DNA from: Apoderus coryli
Lineage: Eukaryota; Arthropoda; Insecta; Coleoptera; Attelabidae
Direction of reading: 5' to 3'
DNA: 64,000 bases
Assembly: GCA_911728435.2 (NCBI GenBank)
Contig: OU452199.1
Span: 3,792,860 to 3,856,859 of the forward strand
Position 1 is the first letter of the stretch. Each line of letters starts with the position of its first letter. Below are positions 25,301 through 37,458 of this stretch, piece after piece. Below the pieces are notes generated by a model. The model made no database searches, was not told the DNA's origin, and saw nothing but the letters and a program-made list of their open reading frames with translations. The position numbers were made by a program, and so were the translations under genes.

Positions 25301-28300
25301 ACAAACGATATGTTCTTCCTCTGAAATGACAATAACAATGCTGTTTAATATAAGCCTACTTTAAATTTTCACATTCCCTGTACCTGTCAGATCATTGTAA
25401 TGATTATGAGCCTCTGTTGAATTAATTAAAGGTATCATATTGACGAATTGCACAATGAAATTGAATGTGACATAAGATTTCCGTATGTCGTTAGGATCAA
25501 TACCTGGCAACAATGCCATCAGAAGTGGGATAACATGGGTAGGACCCTCGGGGTAATCGTTACGATATCCTTGTACCATATATCTAAAAAATTAATATTG
25601 AATGGATAATCCTTAAGCTTCAATAGTTTTACGAACCTGCCAACAGCGATTACACCCATCATCGATGATGTCAGCTTGTGCGGCTCCGTCAAACTATCCA
25701 TAGAAGAATACAGCTTCTCCAAAGTCATTGGTATAATGATATTAGGCGCTAAAGCAGCTAAATATTGTAAGCATAATGTGATGTCCTGAGTGCCCATACG
25801 TGAAAACATAGCTTGTTCCACACAAGGTTTTAGAATATTGACAAATCGCACAATATCTTCGTCTTTTACCTTGTAATGATCTGGTACTATATAGTCCCAT
25901 GAAGGTGTTTTGTAGCGTTCTGAATGAACTCGTTGTACGAAGTAGAAGGCAAGTTTCCGAAGAAGCTCTCGAAGCTTTATTATCCATCTATAGTGACAGA
26001 ATGATTATTACAGCAAAATGCAAATAAACTTGCGACAAAATACTAATAATTTACCTTCCGGTGTTAGCAGGATGACAATACGACTCTAAAGTTTGCATCA
26101 ACTTCTCCAAATGAAAGAATGCCGAGTTTTTGTCACCATTTAAGGCAGAAACAATCCACATAGCCATGGCAGTAACATCAATTTTATGGTTTTTGGCCAG
26201 TTGACGCTGTTTGAAATTAACGGGAAGTTGCAGAGTGCGTTGGAATCGCACAAACATACTGGCTATGTATGGTTCCCAATCAATATGACCGATTTGTAAT
26301 CTTGCTAACCCAGTCATTATCCACATCATATTCTAAAAAATAAATTAGCAATTTTTACAAGAATGTACCTACTTATATGTATAATAATTAGGTATAACGT
26401 ACATTTTCCCAGGTTCCCCCATTATGACATACATCCCACAAATTCATAAATTCATCAAACCATAATTTGTAACTAATATCAGCTTCCTCTAATTTAACAG
26501 CATTGGGCAGGAATAGTTCAAAATATTGGACTGTGCTGGATATTTCTCCGCCATTAAATGGACACAAACCTGGTCTAAGTTCGTCTAAAATTTCCTGTGT
26601 AGCTGACGCTGGAAAATAACTACAAATCCATGCTAATTAATTGGGAATGAGAGCAGGTTTACTCATCAACATAATTTTGTGAATAACAGCATCTCAAAAT
26701 TATCAAAAGCGAAAGTAACACTTTCATAAGTGTTCCAATGAACTTAAGATTTTAAACACTATAGAGAAGTTATTATCCCCACTCCATATTGTTACATATT
26801 GAAATAAAGCTGACATTAAAATTCCACGACATGTTTGTTGCAGAGATATGGAGAAGGGAGAATGCCCATCCACTTTTCCGACACTATACGTGCTGCCATT
26901 TTCTAGTCACAAACGTCAAAAAATCAAGTTGGTGTCATTATGTTTCATGGAGAGTGGGGAGAATGAGCGTCAACATGCGCAAATTTTCTAATCACGGGGG
27001 CCGCCATCTTCTAGCTTAAGCTTACAGGGTATTGTCCAAATTTCTTTTTACGATACGAGAACCGTTCATAAATTGAAGGTTAATAATTGTAGAAACCACT
27101 AATATGACAGCAATAATTGTTGCAATTATTTACAGGACAGAAGTATTAAAGAAAACTAGTGTTGTTTCAGGAAACATTTAGTATTGAAAGTAAGCGATAT
27201 TCGTCATTGATTACTACATTAATTATTTATTGAATGATCGTAATAAAATAGGTATTTGTTTCATGTTTCACTAATAAAAAACCGATTATCCATAATAAGT
27301 CCACACAATTAATAATAAAATAGCAGCAAAACTCTGTTTTAATGAAACAATGAATGAAAAAAACCAATGGGGCCATACACACAATTTTTGTTTATAGTAA
27401 CACCATTAATATGAAGACAGTTGTTTGATTATTATTATCCATTTTTATAGCATAAGCTATTCTGGAATTAAGGAGGGTTTTTCTGTCGAGCTTTCTTATT
27501 ACTTATTATAAATAAATTAAGAATATTACACATTTCGTGTTTTCTTTTATTTAGCCCTTCCAATTTCCCTAACTTCAGTTGTTTTTGCAATTATTAAACT
27601 ACAATTTATGGTACGGTTCTCGTATCGTAAAAAGAAATTTGACCATACCCTGCAAGCCTAAGCTAGAAGATGGCGGCCTCCGTGATTAGAAAATGTATGC
27701 ATGTTGACGCTCATTCTCCCCACTCTCCATATCTCTGGTAGTAATTTTGATGGAACAGTGGGTGAGCCATGTTTTTACTCCAATCAGGTCACGTTATAAA
27801 GACAATGCTCAAAGTAACACTTTCAATAAGTGTTCCAAACATAATGATGCAATGAACTAGATGGTAAACACTATACATAAGCTATTATCCCCACTCCATG
27901 TTGTTACGTTTTGAAATAAAGCTGACATTAAAGTTCCACGACATGTTTGTTACAACACATCAAAGAAATGGTATTTTCAGTAAAACAGTATTATATGTGT
28001 GTTAATTTCAATAATAATGTTAACTATTTAAAGGTATAACTTAAAAACCGTTAAACTTACATTCTGCATGCCCGAATAGCATTAAACAAAGTAGTCTCAT
28101 ACGCCGTAAAAAACCTGTACATTCCAATTTCTGTTTTGCTCTTTTCTAAAACTCTAACACACATATCATAGAGCGGACGCCATTCTAATTGCAAGTCATC
28201 TCTTGAAAGTAAATACTTTTTCCTTAAAATTCATTAAAAATTAACAGAAATTTAAACATTTAATTATATTAAATATTACTTTAATAACTGAATTAGAGTA

Positions 28301-28875
28301 TTTGCACATTTGTTTACTCGTGTTGGTTCTAAATCCGGTAATGTAACCATTTCATAAAATAGTTTTATCAAAGAAATGTGATCCTCTTTTGAAAATTTCA
28401 TTCCGTAAATTTTTATGTACCTGGAACAGGAATTCTAAAATAAATGATTTGGAATTACACATCACTATCTTCTTCTAATCACAGCCAAAGAAATTGAAAC
28501 TTGTCACTTGTCTAATATGACAAGCAATGTCCAATGTGATTATTGCAACAATTTAAAAATTTTATAAATTATATTAATATAATGGTTATAATATAACATA
28601 AAGTAGTAATTTAAATTAAGCATAAAAAAATAATTAAATAATACAATTATTTTTACATACTTGTTCAATCTGGATGTCCATAACGCAAAGCCAGGCCGCA
28701 CTTCTCTAGCCAAAATCGATTTGACAAGGTTAGTTTTTATGTCTGCAAATAGTTTAGTTGATTCCTCATCTATATATTCCGCATAGGGTAATAATTTATT
28801 ATAAACATTCTCTTTTTGTGGTTTAAACCCTAATTTTTCAGCTCGTAAATCTTCAACTATAATATCTTCTTCCAT
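16358..28875 (-). CDS. PSME4: Proteasome activator complex subunit 4 (PA200/Blm10), complete, 23 exons
   Basis: PA200 is a HEAT-repeat solenoid that caps the 20S proteasome and opens its gate without ATP; it acts in the nucleus, including acetyl-histone turnover in the male germline. Exons in transcript order, high to low coordinate: 28875-28661, 28420-28280, 28201-28061, 26619-26403, 26332-26055, 25987-25637, 25583-25384, 25320-25091, 25030-24800, 22191-21980, 21924-21676, 21623-21446, 21388-21137, 21070-20920, 20851-20497, 20437-20093, 20037-19824, 18516-18104, 18050-17737, 17666-17350, 17292-17173, 17104-16889, 16492-16358. They total 5475 nt with every phase consistent: 1824 residues, versus 1843 in human. 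Conserved landmarks: LGFKPQKENVYNKLLPYAE at the N-terminus, LSLEEKKGHDQFN, RHAGVLGLCAFV and FKRTHHDNWE. The last residues SYYV fit the C-terminal hydrophobic-Tyr-X gate-opening motif. The start is the second ATG of the open frame (MEED...); an upstream in-frame ATG exists at 28914. Introns hold several transposons. Confidence 0.96.
18747..19040. repeat. 71-bp tandem repeat (minisatellite) in PSME4 intron
   Basis: The phrase ATGACAGATGACCTGACG recurs, with small changes, at 18747, 18817, 18888, 18959 and (degenerate) 19030. The spacing is 70-71 bases over four copies. Each unit also contains TGTCAAAAACGGTAAAT and GATGTCCACTTGTCAGAAT. The array lies in the intron between the 20037-19824 and 18516-18104 exons. 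Confidence 0.9.
19170..19795 (+). mobile_element. Degenerate LINE C-terminal remnant with C2H2-like motif
   Basis: The plus-strand frames give, with several frameshifts and stops, the tail of a LINE polyprotein: IRWPSASFG, HRRHLKTL, then RRILGIKWQDRRTN, and finally MCQFCDMVCGSRIGLFSHLR at 19699-19770. That last segment is the C-x2-C...H-type finger found at the end of one widespread family of animal LINE proteins. The exact clade cannot be stated without a database search. It is non-functional and sits in a PSME4 intron. Confidence 0.7.
22440..23760 (+). mobile_element. Degenerate CR1/Jockey-like LINE in PSME4 intron
   Basis: Reverse transcriptase fragments on the plus strand: [20 protein letters not shown] near 22480, ISIFCDFSKACDCV near 22690, then an open frame 22826-23338 with CGVPQGPVLGPILFLLFING and the catalytic FADDTSF. 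A stop after the LIYKI segment and a frame change near 23338 break it. The sequence style matches the minus-strand element at 32291-33780, so both are probably members of one family. It lies in the 2.6-kb intron between PSME4 exons 9 and 10. Confidence 0.8.
23767..23989. repeat. Long palindrome enclosing a truncated tRNA-like repeat
   Basis: Left arm 23767-23826 (CAGAGAGAAAATATTCACTT...) and right arm 23932-23989 (...AAGTGAATATTTTCTCTCTG) are near-perfect inverted copies about 58 bases long. Between them lies the 3' two-thirds of the tRNA-like/SINE repeat that occurs again, with a complete head, at 24165. The arrangement suggests a fold-back transposon or an inverted duplication that captured a SINE copy. 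Confidence 0.8.
24165..24290 (+). repeat. tRNA-derived SINE-like unit or tRNA pseudogene
   Basis: The head 24165-24234 folds as a tRNA: acceptor arms GTTTCGG and CTGAAGC pair with two G-U wobbles, the D stem is GCTC/GAGC and the T stem GTGGG/CCCAC. A-box-like TAGCTCAATGG and B-box GGTTCGATTCC are present. The anticodon loop reads CCGGAAA, which lacks the universal U33 and would give GGA, but the variable arm is short, unlike a true tRNA-Ser. A T6 run follows at 24240. The same unit plus its 50-bp downstream body (ending GGATTTTCTATATA) occurs at 23831-23940. Two copies with a shared non-tRNA body favour a SINE over a working tRNA gene. Confidence 0.55.
26700..27965. repeat. Fold-back element flanked by long direct repeats in PSME4 intron 3
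   Basis: Inverted arms of about 117 bases: 26949-27065 (GGAGAGTGGGGAGAATGAGC... to ...GATACGAGAACCGT) and 27612-27729 (the reverse complement), each containing GCCGCCATCTTCTAGCTTA. Outside them, a direct repeat of about 145 bases occurs at about 26703-26845 and 27806-27960 (AAAGTAACACTTTCA..., GCTGACATTAAA..., TCCACGACATGTTTGTT). No coding capacity is seen. Confidence 0.75.
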
Positions 28876-29894
28876 TGTTTTGTTTAAAATAATAACAGTA
28901 TTGACAACACACACATACGCTTATATTAATTTGACTAAATAGTTTATTTGTTTAATTTTAATCACTAACTCATGTATATATGCTACTACTTTCCAGTTCA
29001 AAAGCTTTTTAATTAATAAAAAAATAACAACTTGCTATTTTTGTTAAATTTTGCCACAGTCATTTCGGACATTTTTCTTTTCTTTAAGTGGCAACTATTC
29101 AACCAATAGAATGTTTTGTTTTTTGTGCTCAATCACGCTCTGAGTTTGGATTGGTTAGCGTCACAGCGCGATATTTAAATTAAATTAGAATCTCTGTGAA
29201 TATTTTTTCGTATTGTAAGGACTTTTAAATGATAAGTATACCGATACAATAAGATTGTTAAAATGCAGCCAAAAGTTTACAATTACAGCTTACCTTGAGC
29301 ACAAATAACTAATTAATTCAACACGGGAATTTTAAATGTTTAAATATAACTAGTCAATGAGTTGATGGTATTATTTTTGTAATATTTACGAGGGCTGGTA
29401 TTAATTAACTATAGAATTTTGGCACACATTTATTTAGAATTTTAATTCTTATAACGAGATCATAATATAATATTAGGTGTGTATTTTGCAACACAGGCTT
29501 AGGATTTGTTTCGGTAGACATTGTCTAGGTACCGATATCAAAAAATGGGATAATTATTATTGATTGAAAATTAAATAGAAGCATAGTACTTTGTTTATTT
29601 CACAGTTATTAGTTTTGAATTTAAGTTAAGTTTTGCAATGAAGTTTGTACAATTAGCAATAGGTATAGCGAATGTTCTGCGTACGTACACAACCTGAAAG
29701 TGTTTCTTGTTTTTTCATAAGGATGAGCAATATACAGTATACATTTGGACACGTTCAGATCAGAACATAATACTCAATTATTATCTTTGTTATGATAACG
29801 GGTTTTGCAACAATAATTAACATCAATAATCTGTGTTCCCCATACTTAGTACCAAGAAAATGGTTAATATAGGTTCTCATTTCTAGACTGAACC
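28876..29894. promoter_or_regulatory. Shared divergent promoter region of PSME4 and the FASTKD gene
   Basis: The two start codons face away from each other across 1019 bases with no intervening ORF. CCAAT-type motifs occur in both orientations, AACCAATAG near 29100 and GATTGGTTA near 29147, within a locally GC-richer stretch. No TATA box is obvious. Assignment as a bidirectional promoter is inferred from layout. Confidence 0.45.
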
Positions 29895-32800
29895 ATGGCG
29901 CAATCACTCAAGGCAATGTTTCTAACCTCGTTTGCCCCGAAACACTATGGATATTTTAGGAACTTTTGCATTGCTAAAGGTGAATATTACATTTCATAGA
30001 AATTTATCATATTTCAAAGTTGTCACATATAAAATAACTTTATTTCAATATATACCTGTATAATTTTAGATATAACTAAAGCGACATCTGCCAGCAGTCT
30101 ACAACAAGCCGGACCCGATTTTCTGTATCAAAACCTGAAGAATGCAACGGCACCAAAACACGTGTTGAAATTGGTACACGAGCACAATAAAATAATGAAT
30201 AGCAAACATATTTTGCAGGCGTTAAGGTCTATATTTGATCTTCAAAAATATGGAAAGTAAGTAACATTGCATCTTGACAGCGCGAAGGTTGCTTACCGCT
30301 TCATTGTGGTACTATGAGAAGTATTTGGACCTTCCTCACCTTCTGTCATCTAGTTGTTTCACTGGTTGGTGGTAATTTTGAAGACATAGAGCAATGAATA
30401 TCCACTTTCATTCTGATCCCTATGTTTTTCGTTTTCCCAAAACTTCGAGACTGCGTAACTTTCTATGGATTGGTTTCAGTTGGAAAGAAGTATTGATTCG
30501 ATTGAAGAATTAGACATGTTCAAATTATGAGCTATTTTATTTCCTACTTTGGTGTTTTCGATCATTATCTTATTGTACTTTTTTCAGCTCCGAACTGTCA
30601 ACAAAAGAACTGCTAAAGCATCCAGACTTTGAAAAACTGTGCGATAAACTAAAATCCCAATCAGGAGTTATCGAACTAAATGAAACATTGGAAGCCTTAA
30701 AAGTCATAACGTATGTTGGTGTACCATCAAACAGTACCATAGTTCAAGTATTGCTACAGTTGATTAGACAGAATATAAATTCATTGACTTTACCGAATAT
30801 TATGTTTTTACAATTTCTAATGAGTAATTACAAGAGTTCGCCATTGGTGGAGGCGTTAAAAATAGCATTACCGATGGTATTTGAGATACAGTTACCGGTG
30901 AAAATGGATAGAACTAGTGTGGGGAGAATGGCGGAGTATTTGTATTTTGCTTCGAAGACTCCAGTTTCTGAAGATACTATTAAGTAAGTGTGTGTTATTT
31001 TGTTTGTGTAAAGTAGCACGAGCTATGTAAATTTATATAAAACCTCAGAAGGAAATAGGTAACCAAAGGGGTCTAATTTTAGGAATAACTCCTCGCTATC
31101 TTCTGCTTATTTCACATATCAATCTGACACAGGAATCCTCCGTCAACTGAATGTGGCTCTCGCCAACTCTTGTCGTACACAGGAGCATAAAATTCAATCA
31201 CAAAGGATTGGTCCAATCGATTTCTCAGCAACTTAGGACCAAACATAAGTAATTCCAACTTAGTCGGATTCACCTGTAAACAGTTTGCGTCATAAATCCT
31301 TATCCCACTTGTTTGGGAACTCTACAGACAGAACAATTAAAGGATCCCACATAGAACCTTGTGGGACTCCATTCTTTAGTTCCTTTTGACTTCATATTTT
31401 CCATCTAACATAAGTTGTAAAGATGCATTACCATACACTGCGACCTGATGGTCCATTGTGCCCCCTCTCTTGAGTTACTTGAACTGTGTCTCAAGTTACA
31501 ACTCTTCTTTTCAAGTTCTAGAGCTCTTATGAACTCTAGTAGCTTGGGTGGTTTCAGGGACAACACGTCTGCATCTTGCACGATTTCATGCACCAAATGT
31601 TCCTTGTGTTGGCTTCTGATAGCGGTGCATTCTGTTACAAAGTGATCAGGAGTGTCTTACTCCTCCCTACAAAATATGCAATCGTCGCTCTCTTCTAGGC
31701 CATATGATTTCTAAGGCGACAATTCTTCTTCTTACTGAGATCCAAACAGATTTTGGATCTTTAATGATTGAAGATTACAAGGTGTGTATCAGTCCAGGAT
31801 TATTTTACCAGAGTATTGCTCTGTCTATTTCCTCATTAATTCGGAACTTCTCCTTGAAGGTGTGTTTCCCTAAGAACAGTTGAGGCTTATTGACTTATTA
31901 TTTGCCTCCCCTGATACCTGAGTGTCCGCGTATCCAAACAAGGGAAACTCTGCTAAGCTCGTTAAGCATTCCAGCATTGAGCTGATGATATATGAACTCA
32001 GCACTAATAAGGTCGCCTGACTATCAGAGTGGATAGCAATGTCGCACTTCTGATAGTTCCTGTCCAGGTTTGGTGCCAGGTCAGAATACCCCCTGTCCCA
32101 TTATTATCTAAAGCCTTGGCAGTAGTCAAGAAGAACCAGAGCACAGGTGTCTGTTGCTGCGAAAATATTGTCAGCCCCATTTAATAATGCAGCAGAACAG
32201 CTGTAATTTCTTTTTGAGATTTTAAATACCATACTTGCTCTGCATATTCAAGATCTTTGCAAGTAATCTTGACATCGGCATCAAATCAATTCAAAACATG
32301 CTTTATTGTTGTATTTGTTAACAAAGCTCAAAAAAAAATGTTATCCTATGCTAACAATAATCACACAATAATCAAAATCACAGTAATTACAATGGGCAGA
32401 ACAAACAAACGCATAGCAAAGCCAATACAGAATTAAAATCATTTTCACTCTGACGTGCTCGCAAAATATTCATTTAGATTGTAAAATACATTCTCCTTAA
32501 GAAATGATGTTACAGGCCTTTTAAAACTTAACAGGGTTGGCCTCATTTTAATATTATTAGGGAGATGGTTAAAAAATTTTAAGCTTAAATAAATTAGGGA
32601 ATTCCTGGTTAATTCCGTTTGAGGAATCGGCATTGGAATGTCAAACATCTGCCTGGTTTGTTGAAAGATCCAAGTTGAGTACCAAATTTTTTATAGATCA
32701 AGCAAGCCGTGTCCAGTATAAAAAGACCACACAATGGTAATATCCTTAAAGTCTTAAACAGAGGCCTACAAGTGTCTCTGTTAGTTTTACGACAAACAAA

Positions 32801-35800
32801 TCTTACTGCTATCTTCTGTAAAACAAACACAGAGCTGAACAGATACTGACTGTAGCATGTGTATATTACACTTTTTTGTACATTGTTCTGTAAATGGTTA
32901 TTATACTGTAGAACAATAAAGCAATTATTATTATTATTATTATTATCCCCAGAAAGCAATCCCATAACGCAGATGACTCTCCACAAGAGAAAAATATGCT
33001 AGCATTGCAGTTTCCACTCCAAGTTCATTGGCTATAACTCTAACGGCGTAACATCCTCTGGCTAGTTTCTGCCTTTCATGGTCATGAAATTTTTAACTTG
33101 TTGTCTATCACTAGTCCAAGAAATTTGTTAGAGTTACTAATCCCAATGGTTCATCCCGAATACCCATCTGCTCTGAACACAAATACTTAAAGCATACTAA
33201 TTTAGTTTTGCTTACATTTAGGGACAGATGGTTTGAGTCACACCACCTCTTAATCACCACCAGGTCCTCTGTTATTATTGTTGTCAATGAAGCAGGGTCT
33301 TTATGAGACCATAGAATAGTAGTATCGTCAGCAAATACTGTGAGTTGACCTCTTATTGCAAGAGGTGAAATGTCGTTTATGTAGATTAGGAATAAAATGG
33401 GACCAAGGACAGAGCCCTGTGGAACTCCATGGGGTATGAGGCATTCGTCAGAGTAAATACCCATCGACCCAACAATCTGCTTTCTATTCGTTAGGAATGA
33501 TCTGAACCAATGCAAAGAGACACCTCGGAAGCCATACCTAAAAAGCTTGCCAAGGAGAATATCATGATTCACGCAGTCGAATGCTTTGCTAAAGTCACAA
33601 AATACGGCCGCGGCCACATCACCACCATTCAAGCTCAAATAGAGTCTCTCCAGTAAGGAAAACATCGCATCACACCTGCTCACACCCTCCCGAAAGCCAA
33701 ATTGGGACTGACTTAAATTATCAATTGTAATGTTTCCTGTGGCTCGTTCACCAAATGTTCGGCGAACTATGGTCATGTGGATTCAATTCCTGAGGTTGAT
33801 TCTTGAAAGCGCGTAAACCAAAAGTTTCCATACAAGTTTAAGTTTAATTGTTGAGCAATTTTTATTATTTCCAATAAACTAACGTAACAAACTAACTACT
33901 TTATTCAAGAATTTGAAAAAAAAAAATATTGCCAGACCTGGGATTTGAACCTAGAACTTTCCGCATGCGAAACGCACGCTTTATCAATGACGCCAATAAC
34001 CCTTTATAAAATCAAAAATGCTTATCACAGCGATTTCAACCAAAAACTAATGGGTTCATCCTAGCACACCCCCAAATTTATATACCAAATTTGGCACAAT
34101 GGGTTGAAGCGTTTAGGCGCTATCGTCGAAGAATACCTACAGACACACAGAGTTCCATTTGGTCTTAATCGTCTTAAAGGACTTCACAATGGTTATATCC
34201 GTCTTTATCTCAAAATCACAGCGTTATTAATCCATACCTTTCATTGACGTAGTGTAATATTGTACGACGTTTTACCACTTCACCAAAACACTTTTTTCTA
34301 ACTAAATGTATATTTTCAGACACATCGTCGACGAGTTATACTACTGTAAAGAAGAGTTAGACGGGCCGACAGCAAAAAGTATTATATGGTCATTGAATGA
34401 CCTACCGCCAAATGCATATTTTGAACCATTACTTAAGAAGACCATTAATAGTTTAGTTGTTCATGCTGACACTATAAGTTATTTAGATCTGGAAATCATA
34501 TTAAACAAATTGTCGGCAAACTATTCAAAGAAACATCCATTTTACTATAACGAAGTGTTCTTTGATACGTGCGCAAATTGTATTATAGATCAGGATTTGG
34601 GTTATCAGTATGCTGTGTATCTTTTGCGCAAGTTTAGCAGAATGGTGAGTTTTATTTCACATTTTATTTGAGTCTTATCTTAAGAACTACAACAATGGCT
34701 TCTATGAGTTATAATGATTTCTTTTCAGCTTCATTTTAACAAGCACCTGTTGGATTACGTGTCAAAACAGATAGTGACCTATCCATCAGTGAGTGAGAGC
34801 TTACACACTATCGACATATACAGTATAGTTATATCGATTGCCCTAACAAACTACCGGCCCATCCATTGGGATCAACTAAAAACTATGATACAAACAAAGA
34901 AGAATTTAGGAAACACTGATAAAAAGTTGATTAGTTGGTTGCGATATGCCAGTGCATTGTGTCTGTTAGATATCTTTAAAATTGATGTGTTAACCAAGGC
35001 CTTGAATCCGCAAATGTTAGAAGTTAGGCTGCGTAAAAAAGGTAAGGCAAGTTGTTGTATCTTGAAGCTTTTTTTTTATATTTCCCTCGATGTTTTCAAG
35101 GATTCAATTTAGAGTTGGAATATTTCTTAACATTATATCAATGCTTAAGCCGAAAAAGACCAGAATTGCTAGATCTAGTACCGGCCGAATATGCACCAGA
35201 GAAATTGATTACATATTTCCACCGTGGTTATGAGTATCCGCTGGAAGAACCACTAAATAAAGGCCTTGGTGGAGAGGGATTTGTTAAAACGAACCTTTTT
35301 TCAAAAATTGGAGCTAAAATAGGTACCTATTTGTTTAAACTTGTATTTTTCTATAAATTTTATTGTGTACTTGTAATTTGATGTATTTTAGATCACGCAA
35401 TTCTATTTAAGAAAGGCGGTTATCCAACACAAATTGAAAATGATAAGTTGCAATTTATAGAAGACATTGAAATTCAACCGGATAGTCAACTGTAAGTATT
35501 AGAACACCACCAATATTGCGTTGTATAAGTTTTCAACAACACCCTGTATATTAATCCTTTATATTTCAGTGTTGTAATATTAGCATTATCTCCATTATTC
35601 TACACAATAAATACGAAAACACTTCGTGAGAATGTGGCGTACACAATTGATACCTTACGACATCATGGTTACTGTGTAGTGCCTGTTAGTCTGGAAAATT
35701 GGGAAGAATTAAATGATTTTGAAAAGATTCCATATCTAATGCAATCTATAAAGAATGCATTATTACAAAGTGGCAATAATAATATTTGTGATAGTATCAC

Positions 35801-35816
35801 CTCAAATGTATCATAA
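29895..35816 (+). CDS. FAST kinase domain-containing (FASTKD) protein with RAP domain, complete, 8 exons
   Basis: FASTKD proteins act in the mitochondrial matrix in RNA processing and stability of mitochondrial transcripts. Exons: 29895-29979, 30070-30256, 30588-30983, 34320-34644, 34729-35041, 35101-35322, 35392-35491, 35570-35816, total 1875 nt (624 residues), all phases consistent. The N-terminus (MAQSLKAMFLTSFAPK) is basic and lacks acidic residues, as in a mitochondrial presequence. The middle is helical-repeat-like, as in FAST_1/FAST_2 regions. The C-terminal 90 or so residues form a RAP domain: FKKGGYPTQIENDKLQFIED, VVILALSPLFYTINTKTLRE, HHGYCVVPVSLENWEEL, KIPYLMQSIK. Paralogue assignment within FASTKD1-5 is not possible by eye. 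An AATAAA signal lies at 35824-35829. Intron 3 (30984-34319) is swollen by two LINEs. Confidence 0.88.
31400..32290 (-). mobile_element. Degenerate RNase H-bearing LINE remnant in FASTKD intron 3
   Basis: Minus-strand frames contain an RNase H core, IHSDSQATLLVLSSY near 32040, and further downstream a CCHC-like tail (CIFC...DHFVTECTA) near 31650, followed by HLVHEIVQDADVLSLKPPKL. Multiple stops and frameshifts. A related RNase H fragment appears on the minus strand near 3300-3480 in PEPCK intron 2. It is probably the same type as the open RNase H LINE at 41738-42724. Confidence 0.65.
32291..33780 (-). mobile_element. 5'-truncated CR1/Jockey-like LINE in FASTKD intron 3
   Basis: An open minus-strand frame 33776-33111 encodes reverse transcriptase: [40 protein letters not shown] and the FADDTTILW catalytic box. 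C-terminal pieces follow at 32986-32609 and 32648-32445 in other frames. An AAT microsatellite at 32925-32946 lies inside the coding part, giving a run of asparagines in the 32986-32609 frame. The 3' UTR ends near 32291, abutting the RNase H LINE remnant. Confidence 0.82.
33935..34010 (-). repeat. tRNA-like / SINE head
   Basis: On the minus strand GGTTCAAATCC is a good B box, preceded by GCGTCATTGATAAAGCGTGC in the position of a D arm and anticodon arm. The anticodon stem-loop does not fold cleanly, so a functional tRNA is unlikely. About 150 bases further, 34060-34160 ends in ACAGACACACAG, the kind of 3' tail seen in RTE-dependent SINEs, but its orientation relative to this head is inconsistent. 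Confidence 0.35.
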
Positions 35817-37458
35817 TTTTTATAATAAATAGGCCTAGAAGTTGCTAAAAAAAATGCTTTGTTTTATTTTGTGTTTTAATCGCAATAAAAGTTTCAGTAG
35901 AGTTTAAAAACAAAAATAAAACATGTTCAAATCACAAAACATACGCCGCAACAAGTAATCCTTGTGTATGTGCTACATAACTTATTGTGCATCTCATACT
36001 AACCTTGTTTTAAATTTCCATATATTTAAAATATTCGATTTTTCCCACAGAACTAAAAATATTCGTGATAACGTTCTCAATTTTGAATATCTTCATATAT
36101 ATAGAGAAATATATCGCGCGAGTGACAAGTCAAAAAGGTGGAATATAGGGCGCGGCCATTTTGATGTTACGACAGGGGAGTCTTAACAAGTACACTTAAT
36201 GAACTTACTTTGGAAAAGTTATAATAATAATAATATAATTGGTATAAAACACGTCATTGTATTGTACCTATAATATCACCATAAACTCTACGTATAATAA
36301 AATAACACAGCTTTTTAGCTTATCGTGATAAGAATATAAAATAGAAGGATTATAATATATGGATGTACCCTGGTATGTGGTATGTAAATGTCAAATTTTA
36401 TGTGGGAAAAGCCAATGTTGCCTAATTTAAGATATACAAAATATATTGATTATTAAAATTACATATAATTTGGCAGTAATCAAACCAACAATTTTATCAT
36501 ATCTCTTTCATAATGATATAGAAATGTTAGATTATTTTAATAGTCCTATATTAACATATTATATTAAATTTGTATCCTTTGAGCATTTTATATTATAAAA
36601 AAGAAAAATTAGAAGGCAATAAAATAAAAAATAACTTGGCAACATGATTACATCAAAATGGCTGATTCTCTATCTCCTTTTATTCCAATGCGCATACGTT
36701 TTTGAGCGATATAAATATTCCTCTATATGATGATCTTCTTTCGATTGTATTAGATTGACAGTTTTACGTTTCCTTTACAACAAAACCCATTAATTTCATT
36801 CACCCACTTTCCCCCCTATCCAATTCTTGATAAACGGGTAGGAGAACGATCGAAAGAAGCGAGGCACTGCCTACTGTATTCGCAAGGGGTTGCCTCATGT
36901 CTCCCGTTCTATCCCCGGTTTTCAAAAATTGTCAGCAAGGAATTTAATGAGGTCCTAACAAAGAGGTTAGGAAACATCAGTTAATTTCCTAAATGTTTTC
37001 ACTCACCCCACTATATCAAGTTTCTTGAACACCCAGATGCTAAGTGAGTAGGTGATAATGTTACATCAGTTCAACTGAGCTGAGCAGAAAAAGATGTGTC
37101 GTATTAATGTGACACCTATAACTAATAGCATCGTTCCACCTATACTGGCAACACTGGTTAAAATAAAACAGAGAAGTTCATGGCGTCAATCGTCAACCGT
37201 GTGTATTATTTGAAATTTTAAATATTATAAATTGATGTAATCGATAACACATTAATATCACACAGTGTTGGATATTTTAGAAACCTATTTTTACATATTA
37301 AATAATTCGAATTTTTTGTTAATTTCTCACAAAATATATATTGCCGCCCGTCGTTCAATTGCAATTGTTTTACATAATTTTCCGCGTGCTAAAGGCGCCA
37401 TTTTGCTTAGTTTCGATTTAAAATTGTATTTATTAAAAATTGTAATACAATTACTATT
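35817..37458. other. Intergenic region between FASTKD and the HORMA gene
   Basis: AT-rich DNA with the FASTKD polyadenylation signal at 35824-35829 and a probable MITE at 36085-36740. No gene is supported. The last few hundred bases should contain the HORMA gene promoter and 5' UTR; no specific site could be recognised. Confidence 0.5.
36085..36740. mobile_element. Candidate MITE
   Basis: Inverted, imperfect ends: CATATATATAGAGAAATATATCGC near 36094 against CATATAGAGGAATATTTATATCGC read inward from about 36730. A second inverted pair lies inside: CCATTTTGATGTTAC near 36157 and the reverse-complement-like TTACATCAAAATGG near 36647. About 650 bases, non-coding, no clear target duplication. Confidence 0.45.

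Noticed and set aside
26700..27965. LTR retrotransposon
   Set aside because: The direct repeats are short, there is no primer-binding site, polypurine tract or coding sequence, and the centre is an inverted repeat.
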